A DNA stretch of 64,000 bases from the NCBI GenBank assembly GCA_023213395.1, contig CM041465.1, forward strand, positions 162,695,741 to 162,759,740, read 5' to 3'. Within the stretch, counting starts at the first letter, position 1; every line of letters starts with the position of its first letter. Below, in pieces: positions 51,785 through 62,826 of this stretch. A program made the translations under genes and the position numbers. The DNA comes from Cycas panzhihuaensis (lineage: Eukaryota > Cycadophyta). The notes under the pieces are model-generated. The model ran no database searches and was not told the origin of the DNA. It saw only the letters and a list, made by a program, of their open reading frames with translations.

Positions 51785-53147
51785 TCATTTTGCTGCTTTC
51801 CAGTGTGATTCGTGAGGCTTTTGCATATATCTGGAACACAAAGCAAGAGCAAAGGATATGTCCGGGTGGATATGGGTTAAGTAAATTAGACTACCTATCA
51901 ATTGACGATATAAGGTAGGGTTATAGGGTGGGGATGAACAATCAGTTGTTAATTTTACTCTTGGTTGTAAGGGTGTAGGAGCTGACTTGGCATTTTTCAT
52001 ATTAAACCTTTTTATCAATTCAATAATATATTTAGGTTGAGAAATAGTGATGTTTGACTCTGATTGACAAATTTGTAAACCTAAAAAATAGTATAATAGA
52101 CTTAAGTCAATCGTTTTAAACTTATTCATCAAAATTGATTTTAACTAGAGAATATAAGAAAGTAAAGAACCAGTTATTATAATATCATCTACATAAAGAA
52201 TTAAAATAGTGATATTATCATTTTGTCTTTGAAAATAGAGATCGGGACCATTAATACACTTAGTGTATCTGTTTTGTAAAAGATAGTCATCGATTTTAGT
52301 ATACCAACCTCGAGGAGCTTGTTTTCGGCCATAGAGCGTTTTTTTAAACTTGCAGACAATATTAGGATTACTTACAAAACCAGGAGGTTGTTTCATGTAG
52401 ATTTCTTTTTTAAGGTCACCATTTAGAAAGACACTTTTTCACATCCATTTGATGAATCTTCCAACCAAATTTTGCTGCTAAAGCTATGATGGTTTTAATG
52501 GTGTTCATTTTGGCAATAGGGGCAAAAGTTTCGGTATAGTCAATATCGGCAACTTGTGAAAAACCTTTGGCTACTAAACGGGCTTTGTGTTTTTCAAATG
52601 CTCCTTCTGAATTGTACTTGGTTCGGTAAACCCATTTATAGTCTACCAAGTTCATACCAAGAGGTAAAGGAACTAAATCCCAAGTTGAATTTTTTTTTAG
52701 AGCATCAATTTCAGCTTGCATGGCTTGCTGCCATGTTCGATTGATACTTGCGTCTTTAAAAGTTTTAGGGTCGTCACTGGCCATGACTTTGGCCATTAAG
52801 GCAAAATTTGCTTGAAGCTTCTGAAAATGAGTTCTTCTAGTATCCGAGGGATTACCAACATCAGAACTAGCATCATAAAGAGTTTTCTGAGCCCAAACAG
52901 GTTGTTTATTATTGTTAGTAGGTTGTTTAGGAGAAGTAGGTTGACTATATGTGGATGGGTCTGAGGTAGTTGGTTCGATTAAGGTCCAATTTTGGACTTG
53001 AGTGGATAAAGATTCAATTGTTTTAGGGTCAGCTTGTTTTTCAGAGGGGTCAACTAAGTAAGTATTAGTTAACAAGTTTCCAACTAGTAACTCAACATAA
53101 GAAGTGTTTGATGAAGAACCTTCTTCATCGAATACAACATCACGCAA
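51785..53147 (-). pseudogene. Element F reverse transcriptase
   Basis: Three frames in order. The frame 52416-53147 (243 codons) has the acidic linker and RT N-terminus: WQQAMQAEIDALKKN, DYKWVYRTKYN, RLVAKGFSQVADIDYTETFAPIAK. The frame 52145-52396 has KTLYGRKQAPRGWYTKID and the catalytic LILYVDDIIITGS. The frame 51785-52132 has IDLSLLYYFLGLQI, TPLQPRVKL and LIGSLIYLTHIHPDI. Two interruptions separate them. The catalytic site is intact. Confidence 0.92.
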
Positions 53148-53640
53148 GATTGAAATCTTATGCGTGATTGGGTTTAGAAGTCGATAAGCTTTGCTTTCTT
53201 CACTGTAATCAACGAAGATATATTTAAGACTTTTGGGGTCAAGTTTTTGTCGTTTTTCTTTGGAAACATGCCCCCAAGCAATGCTTCCAAAGATTCTTAG
53301 ATTTTCAACAGAAGGCTTATGACCAGACTACTTTTGTTCTGCCGTAATATTCTGTAAAGATTTGCTAGATAAGAGGTTTAAGAGGTAGTTGTAGTAAGCA
53401 ATTGCTTCTGCCCACAACTTTAAGTCAAGACTTTTTGCATATAACATGCATTTGGTTATTTCAACAAGGGTATAGTTTTTGCATTCAACAATACCGTTTT
53501 GTTGAGTGGTATAAGCTACAAAATATTGAAATTGTATTCCATGCTTCTTGCAGAAGAAAGTAAACTTCTTGCTTAGGTACTCCTTAGCATTATCAGATCT
53601 GAAGATTTTAATTTGAGTTAGTTTGATTTTCAACTAAAGT
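53148..53640 (-). pseudogene. Element F integrase, C-terminal part
   Basis: The frame 53328-53633 reads FRSDNAKEYLS (second catalytic Asp), then TTQQNGIVECKNYTLVE with the catalytic Glu, then LKLWAEAIAYYNYLLN. Below 53328 the post-integrase block continues in broken frames to the RT linker. It follows the upstream integrase part with one shift near 53620. Confidence 0.9.
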
Positions 53641-54420
53641 TTTAAATTCAACAAAGATGTCAAATACTTGACTCCTTGTTTTTAGCAAGTACACCCAGCA
53701 TTTTCTAGAGAAATCATCGATAAAGGTGACAAAATATCTACTTCTAGAGTATGAGGGTACTTGGAATGAACTGCAGATATCAGAGTGAACAAGTTCAAGT
53801 TGAGTTTTTGCTCGAAAAGAAGTGTGACGTGGAAAGGGGTCCATGTGTTGTTTTCCTATAACATTGGCTTTGCAAACACCATAAACAGTGTTTAAGGGGG
53901 ATAAGCCATGAACCATATCATGCTTACTCAAGTACTGGAGTTTGCCATAACTCGTATAGCGAAACTGGGCATGCCATAGCCTGCTGACAGGGTCAGATTT
54001 TGCTATAAAGGCGCTAAAGGTTTTAGTTTTAGAATGTTGAAGGTTTGTTAAGTTGTAAAGACCTATTTTATGATTGGTATGTCCTGAAGCAATTGATTTG
54101 AATTTATTCAATGGTTGTTTGATGTTAAACTTATCTTTCTAGAATTTGACAACGAGGTCTTTCTGGAAAATTTGATAAATTGAAAGGAGATTTGGTAACA
54201 AACTAGGAACGTAGAATACGTCCTTGATTGAACCATCTTTCAAAGAAACATTGCCTGTTCCTTTGACTTTCAGTTGAGATCCACTTCCGAAAGAGATTTC
54301 CCCTTCGGAATTAGAATCAGACTAGTAAGAAGTCAGGTATTCTTGGTGTCCTATTATGTGATGGGAAGCACCAGAATCAAGAATTCACAAAGGTGGTTGA
54401 GTGGATGGAGCTAAAAAACT
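53608..54420 (-). pseudogene. Element F protease, GAG-pre-integrase and integrase start
   Basis: The protease site ILDSGASHHIIG lies near 54370-54400 and is intact. VKGTGNVSLKDGSIKDVFYVPSL follows, then the GAG-pre-integrase frame at 53608-54111 with LWHAQFRYTSYGKL. The integrase start reads LVHSDICSSFQVPS and FVTFIDDFSRKCWVYLL. One stop at 54300-54350 and one before 54111 interrupt it. Confidence 0.88.
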
Positions 54421-54479
54421 GAAGTTATGGTAGTTAAAGAGAGATTAGGTTTGTGGGATCAAGACTAGATCCCCTTGGA

Positions 54480-55420
54480 AGCTTTCCAAGTTTCTGAAGC
54501 AATTCCACTCCTACAAACATCGATGGTGTGCCCCCTTTTGTGGCAGTAGGCACAACTAACGATCTAATTAGAGTTAGAAGTAATAGTTTTCCGGTTTTGG
54601 AATAACTGTTCAGTGTTATTTTGGTCCTTCAGTGATCCAGAATATTTGGTGTTTTGATTGTAATTATTTATAAAAGTAAAGGAAGAACCTTTATGAGGTT
54701 TGTGAAGCTTAGGGTTATTGTTGTGATTACTTTGAGAGTTGTTTTGTTTTATCTTGTTTGTAGGTTTTGACTTGGAAAACAAAGCTTATAAAGGATCTTG
54801 TAGTTTTCCAGTATGAATTAACATATTTTGATAATCAATTAGTTGATTAAAGGTGATTTCTGGGAAATCAGCCATCGTTTAACAACTTTAAAAAGATTGA
54901 AATGTTTAACTAACTTATTAATGGCTAGACGAACGAGTGTTTCGTCGTTTTTGACATAGGTGGTAATTTCAAATTTATCACTAACTTTAGTTGAAGACTT
55001 TATGCAGTTACCTAATTCCTTGTTAACGAGTTAAATTTTTGCCAAGAAATCCTCAACTTTAGAAAAATCATCGAAGTTTAGGTCATACAAGTGTTGTTCT
55101 AGGAGGGATAATTGGCATTTGTTATCGTATTTTTCCTTAAAGGGTTTGCCAAATGTAAACGAGTTCATCTGTTTTAGAGAACTGCCTGTTGATGTCTGGT
55201 GAGAGGGAGTTTAGAATGGTGCCTAAGGCTCCATCATAGTTCATCAGATTGACCATATAGGCTTCTGACTTTGTGTCATCAAGTTTCGCAAACTCTCTTG
55301 TTACATATCATCAAATCTTTTGTTGTTTAAGAACTTGGGATATTTTAAGTTTCTAGTCAGCATAGTTTGAGCCAGTTAGTACTAGAATTGAAGGACAAGA
55401 GGTTGTCCTTGGCATGAGTG
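54480..55420 (-). pseudogene. Element F gag
   Basis: Gag remains in broken frames: FDDFSKVEDFLAKI and a UBN2-like helix region at 54880-55100. A Lys/Asn/Gln-rich stretch (54564-54782) follows, then an intact CX2CX4HX4C zinc knuckle CAYCHKRGHTIDVC near 54520-54560. The N-terminal start is unclear because of several stops above 55100. Confidence 0.75.
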
Positions 55421-56667
55421 CCATTGTGGACAGGAAACCTTCGATGTGAGATCCTCTTGATGAAAAAAAAAAAAAAAAGAAAGAAAATGACAAGGAAATA
55501 ATGAAAATAAATATGTAAAAAAAAATAATCACAATCTTTAGTATTAAATGAAATTAATCATTGACTTATTGCAAGTGAATGTTGAAGCAAGAAAGTTAGG
55601 GTATTAGTAAATTTTACAAATAATAAACCCATTAACTTTTAAACATAGATTGCCACTAAACAAGAAGAAATTTTGCAAGTAATACACAAAAATAAACTTG
55701 TTATCATTTAATCATTGATTTCCATTAATCAACAATTGTGAAATTTAATTAAACATTGAAAAAATTGAATCAAACAAGTGAGTAGTTTTATGATTCATAT
55801 TAATAGCTGATAAAATAGTAATTTTAATTAAGTATTAATAAATTGCATGAAACAATTAAAAAATTATATGAAAAGTGATGTAGTTAAGCAATATATTTGA
55901 TAAATAATTTGATATTTATTAAATTGAAGCAATAAAGTTGAAATATTATAAAGAAATTTTGCAAAAGAAATTGCGTACCTTAACTTACCTGGTCGTGATA
56001 GAAGACTTGACTTCAGACAAGATTTGGCAGGTCAAAATCATGTCTAATTGGCTCGAGTGACTAGTCAGAGCATCCATATCTGAATCAAGAATTTGGCACT
56101 TCTTCTGGAATTGAATTTGAACTCTGTATGGTAAAGTTATAGTAAAAAAAGCACAGGTAACCCCTTTTGAAAAATGAAAAAAAAAAAATTGAAATAGGGG
56201 TTAAGCCCCTTTTAAGTTTGAACTGAGGTCATATGGGAGGCTAACATGACTAGGGGGATGGTGGGTAGGGGGCTAGCGCAATACAAAAATTGCAATTACA
56301 ATACAATACCTATTGATTCAAACTTAGACAAGCAGGGATTTGGTCTTCATCTGCACATGGAAAAATTGGAGAGATTTTGTAAATCCTCCCCATTTTTGTA
56401 TATGATTTGGTCTTATACAGACCCTGTTATATATCTGGTTTTGTTTAAATAATAAAAAGAAATTTTAAGTATTATTTTTTTAAATTTTAGAATATGTATT
56501 CTTATTATTACTTTTGTTTCAAAAAAAACTAAAATTAATATATGAATTTTTTTTATGCAAAAATAATTTGTATGATAAGAGTAGGAAGAAAAACCTATTA
56601 ACTGTTGTTACTACAAATTTTTGTTTAAAAAAATGAAACCTATGATATCTGCCTGATTAGATTCCTT
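55421..56667 (-). other. Element F 5' leader, A/T-rich
   Basis: About 1.2 kb of very A/T-rich sequence between primer-binding site and gag, with A-runs (for example 55461-55478). No coding content is recognised, although it may include the decayed first part of gag near 55421. Confidence 0.6.
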
Positions 56668-56679
56668 GCTTTGATACCA
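56668..56679 (-). other. Element F primer-binding site
   Basis: The minus strand reads TGGTATCAAAGC, one base from the initiator tRNA-Met site, directly after the LTR. Confidence 0.9.
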
Positions 56680-57173
56680 TGATGGAGAGAGGGTTAAAAT
56701 ATTCATACACAGGTATAATATTAAAACAAAATATATGATTTTGTAATATTAAACAATTCTCATATTAATGTCATTAGGATAATATCACAGATTTGCAATT
56801 GAAATCAACACAGAAACACTATATTGACAGGTGGAAAAATCCCCTAGTGGGGATGAAAAAAAAACCTCCTAAAATAGATAGATATTATTATAAAGAAATA
56901 CATTACAGTAAAGATTTTGTGAGGATCTCATCCTCCCTCTTTGGAGTGCTAGCCTAACCTACGTACAACCTCCACTTCATCAAACAAACTTTGACCAACC
57001 TCCTAGAATCTAGGAGGAGATATTTAAGGAAGATGAAGGTTCATTGAAATGGGCAGTTGTCCATTTCAACGAACTATACAATCAGATAATGTAAAGTAAC
57101 ATTATAAAATGATCTTTATAAAAATAACCTTATTAAAAGATAACATTAATAAAAATGTAACATTATTCTAACA
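56680..57173 (-). repeat. Element F 5' LTR
   Basis: 494 bp, plus strand TGATGGAGAGAGGG...TTCTAACA. It is followed by ATATC, the second copy of the target duplication. Confidence 0.94.
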
Positions 57174-57178
57174 ATATC

Positions 57179-57363
57179 AATTAATAATTCAAGCATAATC
57201 AATGTGATCCAAGGATCTTTTGTGGTGGGTTTTTTCCTGAAAGGGTTTCTCACATAAATCCTGTATATTGTGTATCTATATTCTGTGTATATCTTTGTTT
57301 GTTGTGTATGGTTTAAGATTTTGTAGATATGAACATGTATATATGAATTCATGTTCCTTAACA
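57179..57363 (+). repeat. Element G 5' LTR, second part
   Basis: It continues the LTR broken at 50660 and ends CCTTAACA directly before the primer-binding site. It contains the U5-like T-rich stretch. Confidence 0.8.
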
Positions 57364-57375
57364 TGATATCAGAGC
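57364..57375 (+). other. Element G primer-binding site
   Basis: TGATATCAGAGC, one base from the initiator tRNA-Met type site, abuts the LTR end. Confidence 0.88.
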
Positions 57376-58709
57376 CATAGGGTCCTACACAACTAAAGCC
57401 GAAAGTTGGGCGAAGCTGTGAGATCGTTGGTTGATGGGTGATGCCATCAAACCCAAGATATGTCTTGAGGATCCATCTACTCTAACAACTTGCATAAGTA
57501 AGCACAGTGATCAGTGGTGGTTGAGGAGATGAAAAATCACCTATCAACGAAGAGAAAGGTTTGTTGGAGTCAGAATTCAGAGGTGAAGGCCATATTCAGG
57601 GTGTGAGTTGACTTGTTGGGGGTCATCTAAAGTTGTTTAGCGTTCCATAGCAGTGATTGAAGCTAGCGAAGTGCATTCTAATGATGATTCAACAGTGGTG
57701 AGGACAACCATAGCCATATGCAAATAAGTTGGTCCTATTCTTAACAAAGCACCATAAATTTCAATGTAAAATAAGCTATTTTTTGCTATCAAAAGTACCT
57801 TTTTTAATCTCAGGGAGAGATTGGAGCCTAGATTGGTGTTTTTCTACCCTTGATATAAAAGTTGGACAATATACATAGTTGTAACAGTCGTGTTTGATGA
57901 AGCAATGGTTGTACATTGAGTAGTGGCAGCTTTTGTGTGAGTGTGGGCCCTTGTAGTGCAACCGAGTGATTGATCTAAGCCCATAATAGTCATATAAGAG
58001 TTGGTTGGGTTGTATGCTAGCATCCTTACCAGTTGTGTGTGAATCTGGGAGTTGGCCTTCATGTGTTTTAAACTACGAGTTGATTTGCAGTAGATTGCGA
58101 CAACCGCATCCCGTCATGTTCGTTATTTAACACGAGAGATACAAATCGACATTTTATGGATTAATTTTACTAAGTTTTGAACCTTAGTAATATTAATAAT
58201 AAAGTGCATTATGATTTGAGTCACATGGGTTAAGTCGTGGGTGGATGGATGAAAGTGAAAAGTCATATTCTTTGGAATATACCTTTTGGCATATTCCCTT
58301 TGTAATATGACTTTATAAAAAGACCTCTGAACCATTGATTTGTGATATATTTTAGTTGTGAAGCCTTGTGAAATGATTTGGAGATCATTTTGAAGACATT
58401 TGATGTGTGAATTTAACTTGGAGACTGTGCACTTACATTGTGATTAAAATTCCTTTGATTTTGGAGCATATTCGAAGGCATCCAGAGTTCTTTTTTAAGA
58501 CTTTTTTGTACATTTTGAGGATGTTTTGGAGCTTCTTGATAAGGGGTGAATAGTTGGTGAACTACTTAAGAGCCTACACAATCATTGTTTTGAGTTCCCC
58601 AGTGAGTGTGCCTAAGATAGAGGAGACCACAATGGTGTAATTTTGTCCGGAAAGACTATAAGTTTATTAGTTTGGTGTTATTAACTCATGTTGGAGCTCA
58701 TTTCTCGAG
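57376..58709 (+). other. Element G 5' leader
   Basis: 1.3 kb with no recognised coding content between primer-binding site and gag. Minus-strand short frames at 57776-58335 have no motif. Confidence 0.6.
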
Positions 58710-59500
58710 ATGGAGCGTGTGATGCCAAAAGTTATCTTTAACGGCAACAATTTCAGCGAGTGGAAGGCCAAGATGAAGTTAGTGTTGATGGTGAATCAAC
58801 TCTAGGGAATTATTAAGGCGAAGGTGGACGTGATTCCACTTGACCATAAAGAGCAAGTATGACTTTAGAAGAAGAAATTTATGGCCGACAGATTGTTGAA
58901 ACTATCACTGGTGCCAGACCAGAGGGTCTTGGTTCATAATCTTGAAGAGCCAGACAAAATTTTGGCAAAATTGTGTAAAACTTTTGAGAAAAACAAGACG
59001 AATAAATTTTTGGCCCTAATGTTGGAGCTTCTCAATTCTAAGGTAGGAGATGAGACCAACATAAGTCCTACCTGAATAAGATCATTGACTTGAGGAATAA
59101 GGTACAAGAATTAAAGCCGAATTTGATCGATGATATGCTCTTATTTGCGATAATCATGTCGAAGTTGCCAACTGCTTTTGCCACTTTTTAGACCGTTTAT
59201 GGTAGAGATGAAGTGATGGATGCAGAGACCTTTGATGGCATTAAGAGTCTTATTCTAGCAGAGGATGCCAAGTTAAAACATCATGGAATGCTTGGAGGTT
59301 TCAAATCGAGTAAGGCTTTAGCCATGAAGACGCAGAGGAGAGAGGCCATTCAAGAGAAGAAGTTCACACAAAGATCTGGGGAAAGCTCTTGGGAGGAGAA
59401 GAAATTCAATGGTGAATGTAACTACTACAAAAAGGAAGGCCACAGAGATAAGAACTGTTGGTTCAAGAGACGTGACAAATGCAAAGTAAGCTAGGATGAC
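58710..59500 (+). pseudogene. Element G gag
   Basis: The start is chosen at the Met at 58710 (MERVMPKVIFNGNNFSEWKAKMKLVL), whose FNGNNFSEWK is the Copia gag N-terminal motif. Later blocks are DRLLKLSLVPDQRVL and LCKTFEKNKTNKFL (58881-59075), then a 93-codon frame at 59213-59494 with a knuckle CNYYKKEGHRDKNC in which the second Cys is Tyr. Stops at TAG/TGA interrupt it four or five times. Confidence 0.85.
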
Positions 59501-59542
59501 AAAGGGAAGAGCGTTGTTGCACACTGCGTCATAGTATCAGCC

Positions 59543-60208
59543 TTGTCAGTCAAGTCAAATCAGAGAGATTATTGGATTTTAGACTCTGGAACGCAAAAGC
59601 ATATCTCTTACCAGAAGCATAACTTTGATACATGGAGTGAAAATCATAGTGGTGCAGAAATCATCGTTGGAGATGCTCACGTGTTGCTGGTGGAAGGTGT
59701 GGGCAATGTTTCCTTGGCAGGTGGTAAGTTTATAGGGGTATATTATGTACCCAAGATGCAATTGAATTTGCTTTTAGCCCTGGAAATCTACAAACAAGGT
59801 ATGAAGGTGGAGCTTTATCATGATAGATGCCTAATTAAGGATCTAAAGTGGAATTTCTCTATCATTGCTACTGGGAAGGTCAGAGATAACTTTTGGGTGT
59901 TTGAAAAGTTTCAATCTCAAAAGAAGTCTTATGCCTTTGTTGCTAGTGTAGATGATGTGAGCAAGTTGTGGTATGATTACCCAGGACACCTTAATTATAA
60001 GAGCATCGCACTATTGAAGAGGTGGAAGATGATGGAAGGATTACCATTCTTTTTATGCTTAAACAATGTTTGTGAAAAGTGCATGTATGGGAAGCATCAC
60101 CGCTATCATTTTGCTCAGGATAATGCCTGGGGAGCTAAGAAAAAGCTAGAGCTTGTGCTTACAGATGTAATGGGTCCACTCCCAAACTCCTCAATATTAG
60201 GAGCTTAG
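59543..60208 (+). CDS. Element G protease, GAG-pre-integrase, integrase start
   Basis: This is an open 221-codon frame. The protease site WILDSGTQKHIS keeps the DSG triad. Then VEGVGNVSLAGGKFIGVYYVPKMQLNL and the GAG-pre-integrase LWYDYPGHLNYKSIALL follow, with the Cys pair CEKCMYGKHHR. The integrase start LELVLTDVMGPLPNSS has the first catalytic Asp. The frame ends in TAG at 60206-60208 inside the integrase. Confidence 0.9.
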   Translation: MSVKSNQRDYWILDSGTQKHISYQKHNFDTWSENHSGAEIIVGDAHVLLVEGVGNVSLAGGKFIGVYYVPKMQLNLLLALEIYKQGMKVELYHDRCLIKDLKWNFSIIATGKVRDNFWVFEKFQSQKKSYAFVASVDDVSKLWYDYPGHLNYKSIALLKRWKMMEGLPFFLCLNNVCEKCMYGKHHRYHFAQDNAWGAKKKLELVLTDVMGPLPNSSILGA

Positions 60209-60730
60209 TACACCTTAGTGTTTATGGATAATTACACTAGGAAGCTTGGGTATACTTCCTGAAAAATAAGTCAAATGTGTTTGATCACTTCCATGACTAG
60301 AAAGCGATGGTTGAGAATGAAAGTGAAAAGAAGATTAAGAAATTGGGAAATGATAATGGCAAGGAGTATGGCAATCATGCATTTAATCAGTTCTACTGGG
60401 ATCATGGTGTAAAACAGGAATTTATAGTCCTATATGCCCCACAAAAAAACGGTGTTGCTGAAACAAAGAATCCTACCAGGACGGAGATGTCAAGATGTAT
60501 GGTGCACTCTAAAAACTTTCCACCAATGTTTTGGGCAGAGGTTGTGGCAATTGTTGTTTATATTCTGAACCGGATACCCATTCAAGCAATTTGAAGCATA
60601 ACCCTCAAAGAAAAATGGACCAATCATAAACCTATCATTAGCCATTTGAAAACTTTTGGGTGCATTGGATATGTACACATCCCAGACGACAATCGCAAGA
60701 AGCTAGATTGAAAGAGTCTAAAGTGTATTT
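60209..60730 (+). pseudogene. Element G integrase
   Basis: It continues after the stop with FMDNYTRK and then the frame 60307-60594: LGNDNGKEYGN, where a catalytic Asp is expected in SDNG but Asn-Asp reads NDNG. The glutamate region APQKNGVAETKNPTRTE follows, then FPPMFWAEVVAIVVYILNR. Four stops break the rest. Confidence 0.87.
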
Positions 60731-61860
60731 TTTTGGGGTATTGTGATTAAAACAAAGCTTACAGATTGTGGGATCTGCAAGGAAGAAAGATTGTGATTAG
60801 TCAGGATGCCAAATTCGATGAGTTATCAACGTATCATGTTGAAAAATCATCAGAAGAGCCTTTTTACCCCCCACTACTTCCATTCCCGGATTCGTCAAGT
60901 GAAGAGGATGATGAGCCAGTCACTCAAATTTATGAGGAAGTTGGGCCGAGTGGAGTGAGTAATAGTGAGGAGCTGCCACATGAAGAAGCACCTCTAGCAT
61001 CTGGTCCTTCTATACCGCTATGGACAAGGAAGATGATTGAAGATTCTGGAGTGGCAATGCATACTCTTGCTAATGAGAGAAGAACAAGAAGTCAACATGC
61101 CAGTCAAACTCTATTGGTAGATATCAATAACTCTAGTGATTCCACTTAGCATGATGAAGTGAAAGGTGATCCACGATGGAGAGTTGCGATGGAAGGGGAG
61201 TATGGTTCGCTCATGAAAAATGACACATGGGATTTGGTTCTTCTCCCTCCAATGAAGAACCTTGTTGGATGCAAGTGGGTCTACAAGACTAAGTTCCGCT
61301 CTGATGGAGAGATGGACAAGTACAAGACCAGGCTTGTCGCTCAAGGGTTCAAACAAAAAGAAGGAATTGATTATGAGGAGACATTTGCATCAGTTTCTAA
61401 GATAACGATGGTTCGGTTGATCATTTCCTTAGCGGCTGCTTATGGTTGGGAGTTACACCAGATGGACGTCAAGTCTGTGCTTCTTAATGGAGATCTAAAG
61501 GAGGAGATTTATATGTTGTAGCCTCTAGGATTCATTAAGAAAGGTCGGGACCATCTTGTATGTCGATTGAAGAAATCACTCTATGGCCTGAAACAAGCAC
61601 CCTGTGCTTGGTATGAGAAGATTGATATCAAGTTAAAAGCTGAAGGATTCGTTGTTTCTAATCTCGACCCGAATTTGTATGTGAAAAGGATAGGAATCTC
61701 AGTAGTAGCTATTGTGTTGTATGTGGATGATTTACTCATCAGAGGCAACTGTAATAAGACTATTGTAGGAGTTAAGTCTAATTTGGGAGCTACCTTTGAC
61801 ATGAAAGACCTTAGGACACTTCACTACTTCTTGGGCATTCAAATCAAGTAGATGGAAGAT
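60731..61860 (+). pseudogene. Element G reverse transcriptase
   Basis: The post-integrase and acidic linker is at 60766-61149 (SQDAKFDELS, SSSEEDDEP). The RT N-terminus is at 61159-61521: WRVAMEGEYGSLMKN, GCKWVYKTKFRSDGEM, RLVAQGFKQKEGIDYEETFASV and LHQMDVKSVLLNGDL. The palm is at 61567-61851: KKSLYGLKQAPCAWY and the intact catalytic IVLYVDDLLIRGN. Only three stops interrupt over 1.1 kb. Confidence 0.92.
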
Positions 61861-62660
61861 TGGATCGTGTTGTTGCAGATGTAGTATATGAAGAACCTAT
61901 TGGAGAAGTTTGGGATGTAGAATTGTAAATCGGTTGTAACACCATGTGTTAAAGGCATAAGATTGCAAAAGGATATATAGATGGAACAAAGTATCATCAG
62001 TTGGTAGGGAGTTTAATCTATTTGACTCATATTAGACCAGATATTGCCTATGTTGTTGGATTGGTTTCCCGATATATGTAGAAAAGAGCCACATTGGGTT
62101 GCCGTGAAACAAATTCCGAAGTACTTGAAAGGGACACTCAATCTTGGTCACAAATACTGTTGAGGTGAGGAGATAAGGTTGCATGGCTTCACTGATGTTG
62201 ATTAGGGAGGAGACTCTGATGATCAGAAGTGGATTGTTGGATACATCTTTGGTGTTAGTAATGGATTTATTTCGTGGCAGTCGAAGAAGCAACAAACAAT
62301 GGCGCTATCTTCTATAGAGACAGAATATCAAGGACTTAGTGTTGGTGCAAAGGAAGTTGTATCATTGCAAAGTCTCTTAGAAGTTCTTGGAGTTTCAAAT
62401 GGACATCCGATTATTTTTGCCAATAATTAGAGTACCATTCGCTTGTCAAAAAATCCAGACTTTCATGCTTGTACAAAGCACATCGAGATTCAACACCATT
62501 ACATCCGTGAATAGATCAAGTTAGGGAAGCTGTAGGTTGACTATTGTATGAGTGAATATCAACTTGCAAATATTTTCACCAAAGCACTTACTGAAGATCA
62601 ATTCACAAAGATGCATACGAGATTGGGACTCATAGATGGTATCCTTAAGGGGGGATGTAT
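61861..62660 (+). pseudogene. Element G RNase H
   Basis: Read in shifting frames: LVGSLIYLTHIRPDIAYV, then LHGFTDVD (catalytic Asp), SKKQQTMALSSIETEYQGLS, then HACTKHIEIQHHYIRE and YQLANIFTKALTEDQF. The order and motifs are complete, but six or more stops, mostly TAG, interrupt it. Confidence 0.88.
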
Positions 62661-62758
62661 CAACAAGGATAAAGAAGTTGCGGGTTGATAGTCCTAGCCT
62701 TCATGATATCGCAATTGCTGCAGGTTGTAGGTTCCCCACATTCACATTAAGGGGGAAT

Positions 62759-62826
62759 GTTAATGTGGCAGTTGTTTGTTAAGCCACTAGTTAATGTTAA
62801 TGTGTGGTTTAACTAATTGTGATTAA
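62759..62826 (+). repeat. Element G 3' LTR, truncated
   Basis: The first 68 bp of the LTR directly after the tract AAGGGGGAA. It aligns with 50503-50573. The remainder is deleted, and the sequence passes into element E at about 62827. Confidence 0.8.

Larger units (their letters stand above)
50661..57173 (-). mobile_element. Copia element F, complete
   Basis: 6.5 kb, the youngest-looking insertion at this end. LTRs are 50661-51161 and 56680-57173, with a perfect ATATC duplication on both sides (50656-50660 and 57174-57178). The primer-binding site is TGGTATCAAAGC (minus) and the polypurine tract AAAGGGAGA (minus). Gag to RNase H are all present with a handful of stops. It lies inside the 5' LTR of element G. 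Confidence 0.94.
50503..62826 (+). mobile_element. Copia element G, holding element F
   Basis: Plus-strand Copia. Its 5' LTR is split by element F (50503-50660 and 57179-57363). The primer-binding site is 57364-57375, and gag, protease, integrase, RT and RNase H lie between 58710 and 62650. A polypurine tract (AAGGGGGAA) stands before a 3' LTR of which only the first 68 bp remain (62759-62826). It is inserted in the integrase of element E. Excluding F, about 5.8 kb remain. Confidence 0.88.

Noticed and set aside
55461-55478. A-run as the tail of a LINE or SINE
   Set aside because: No LINE endonuclease/RT, no Pol III box and no flanking duplication. It lies in the A/T-rich leader of element F.
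57146-57364. 72-codon minus-strand frame
   Set aside because: It runs across the junction of the F and G LTRs and cannot be an original gene.
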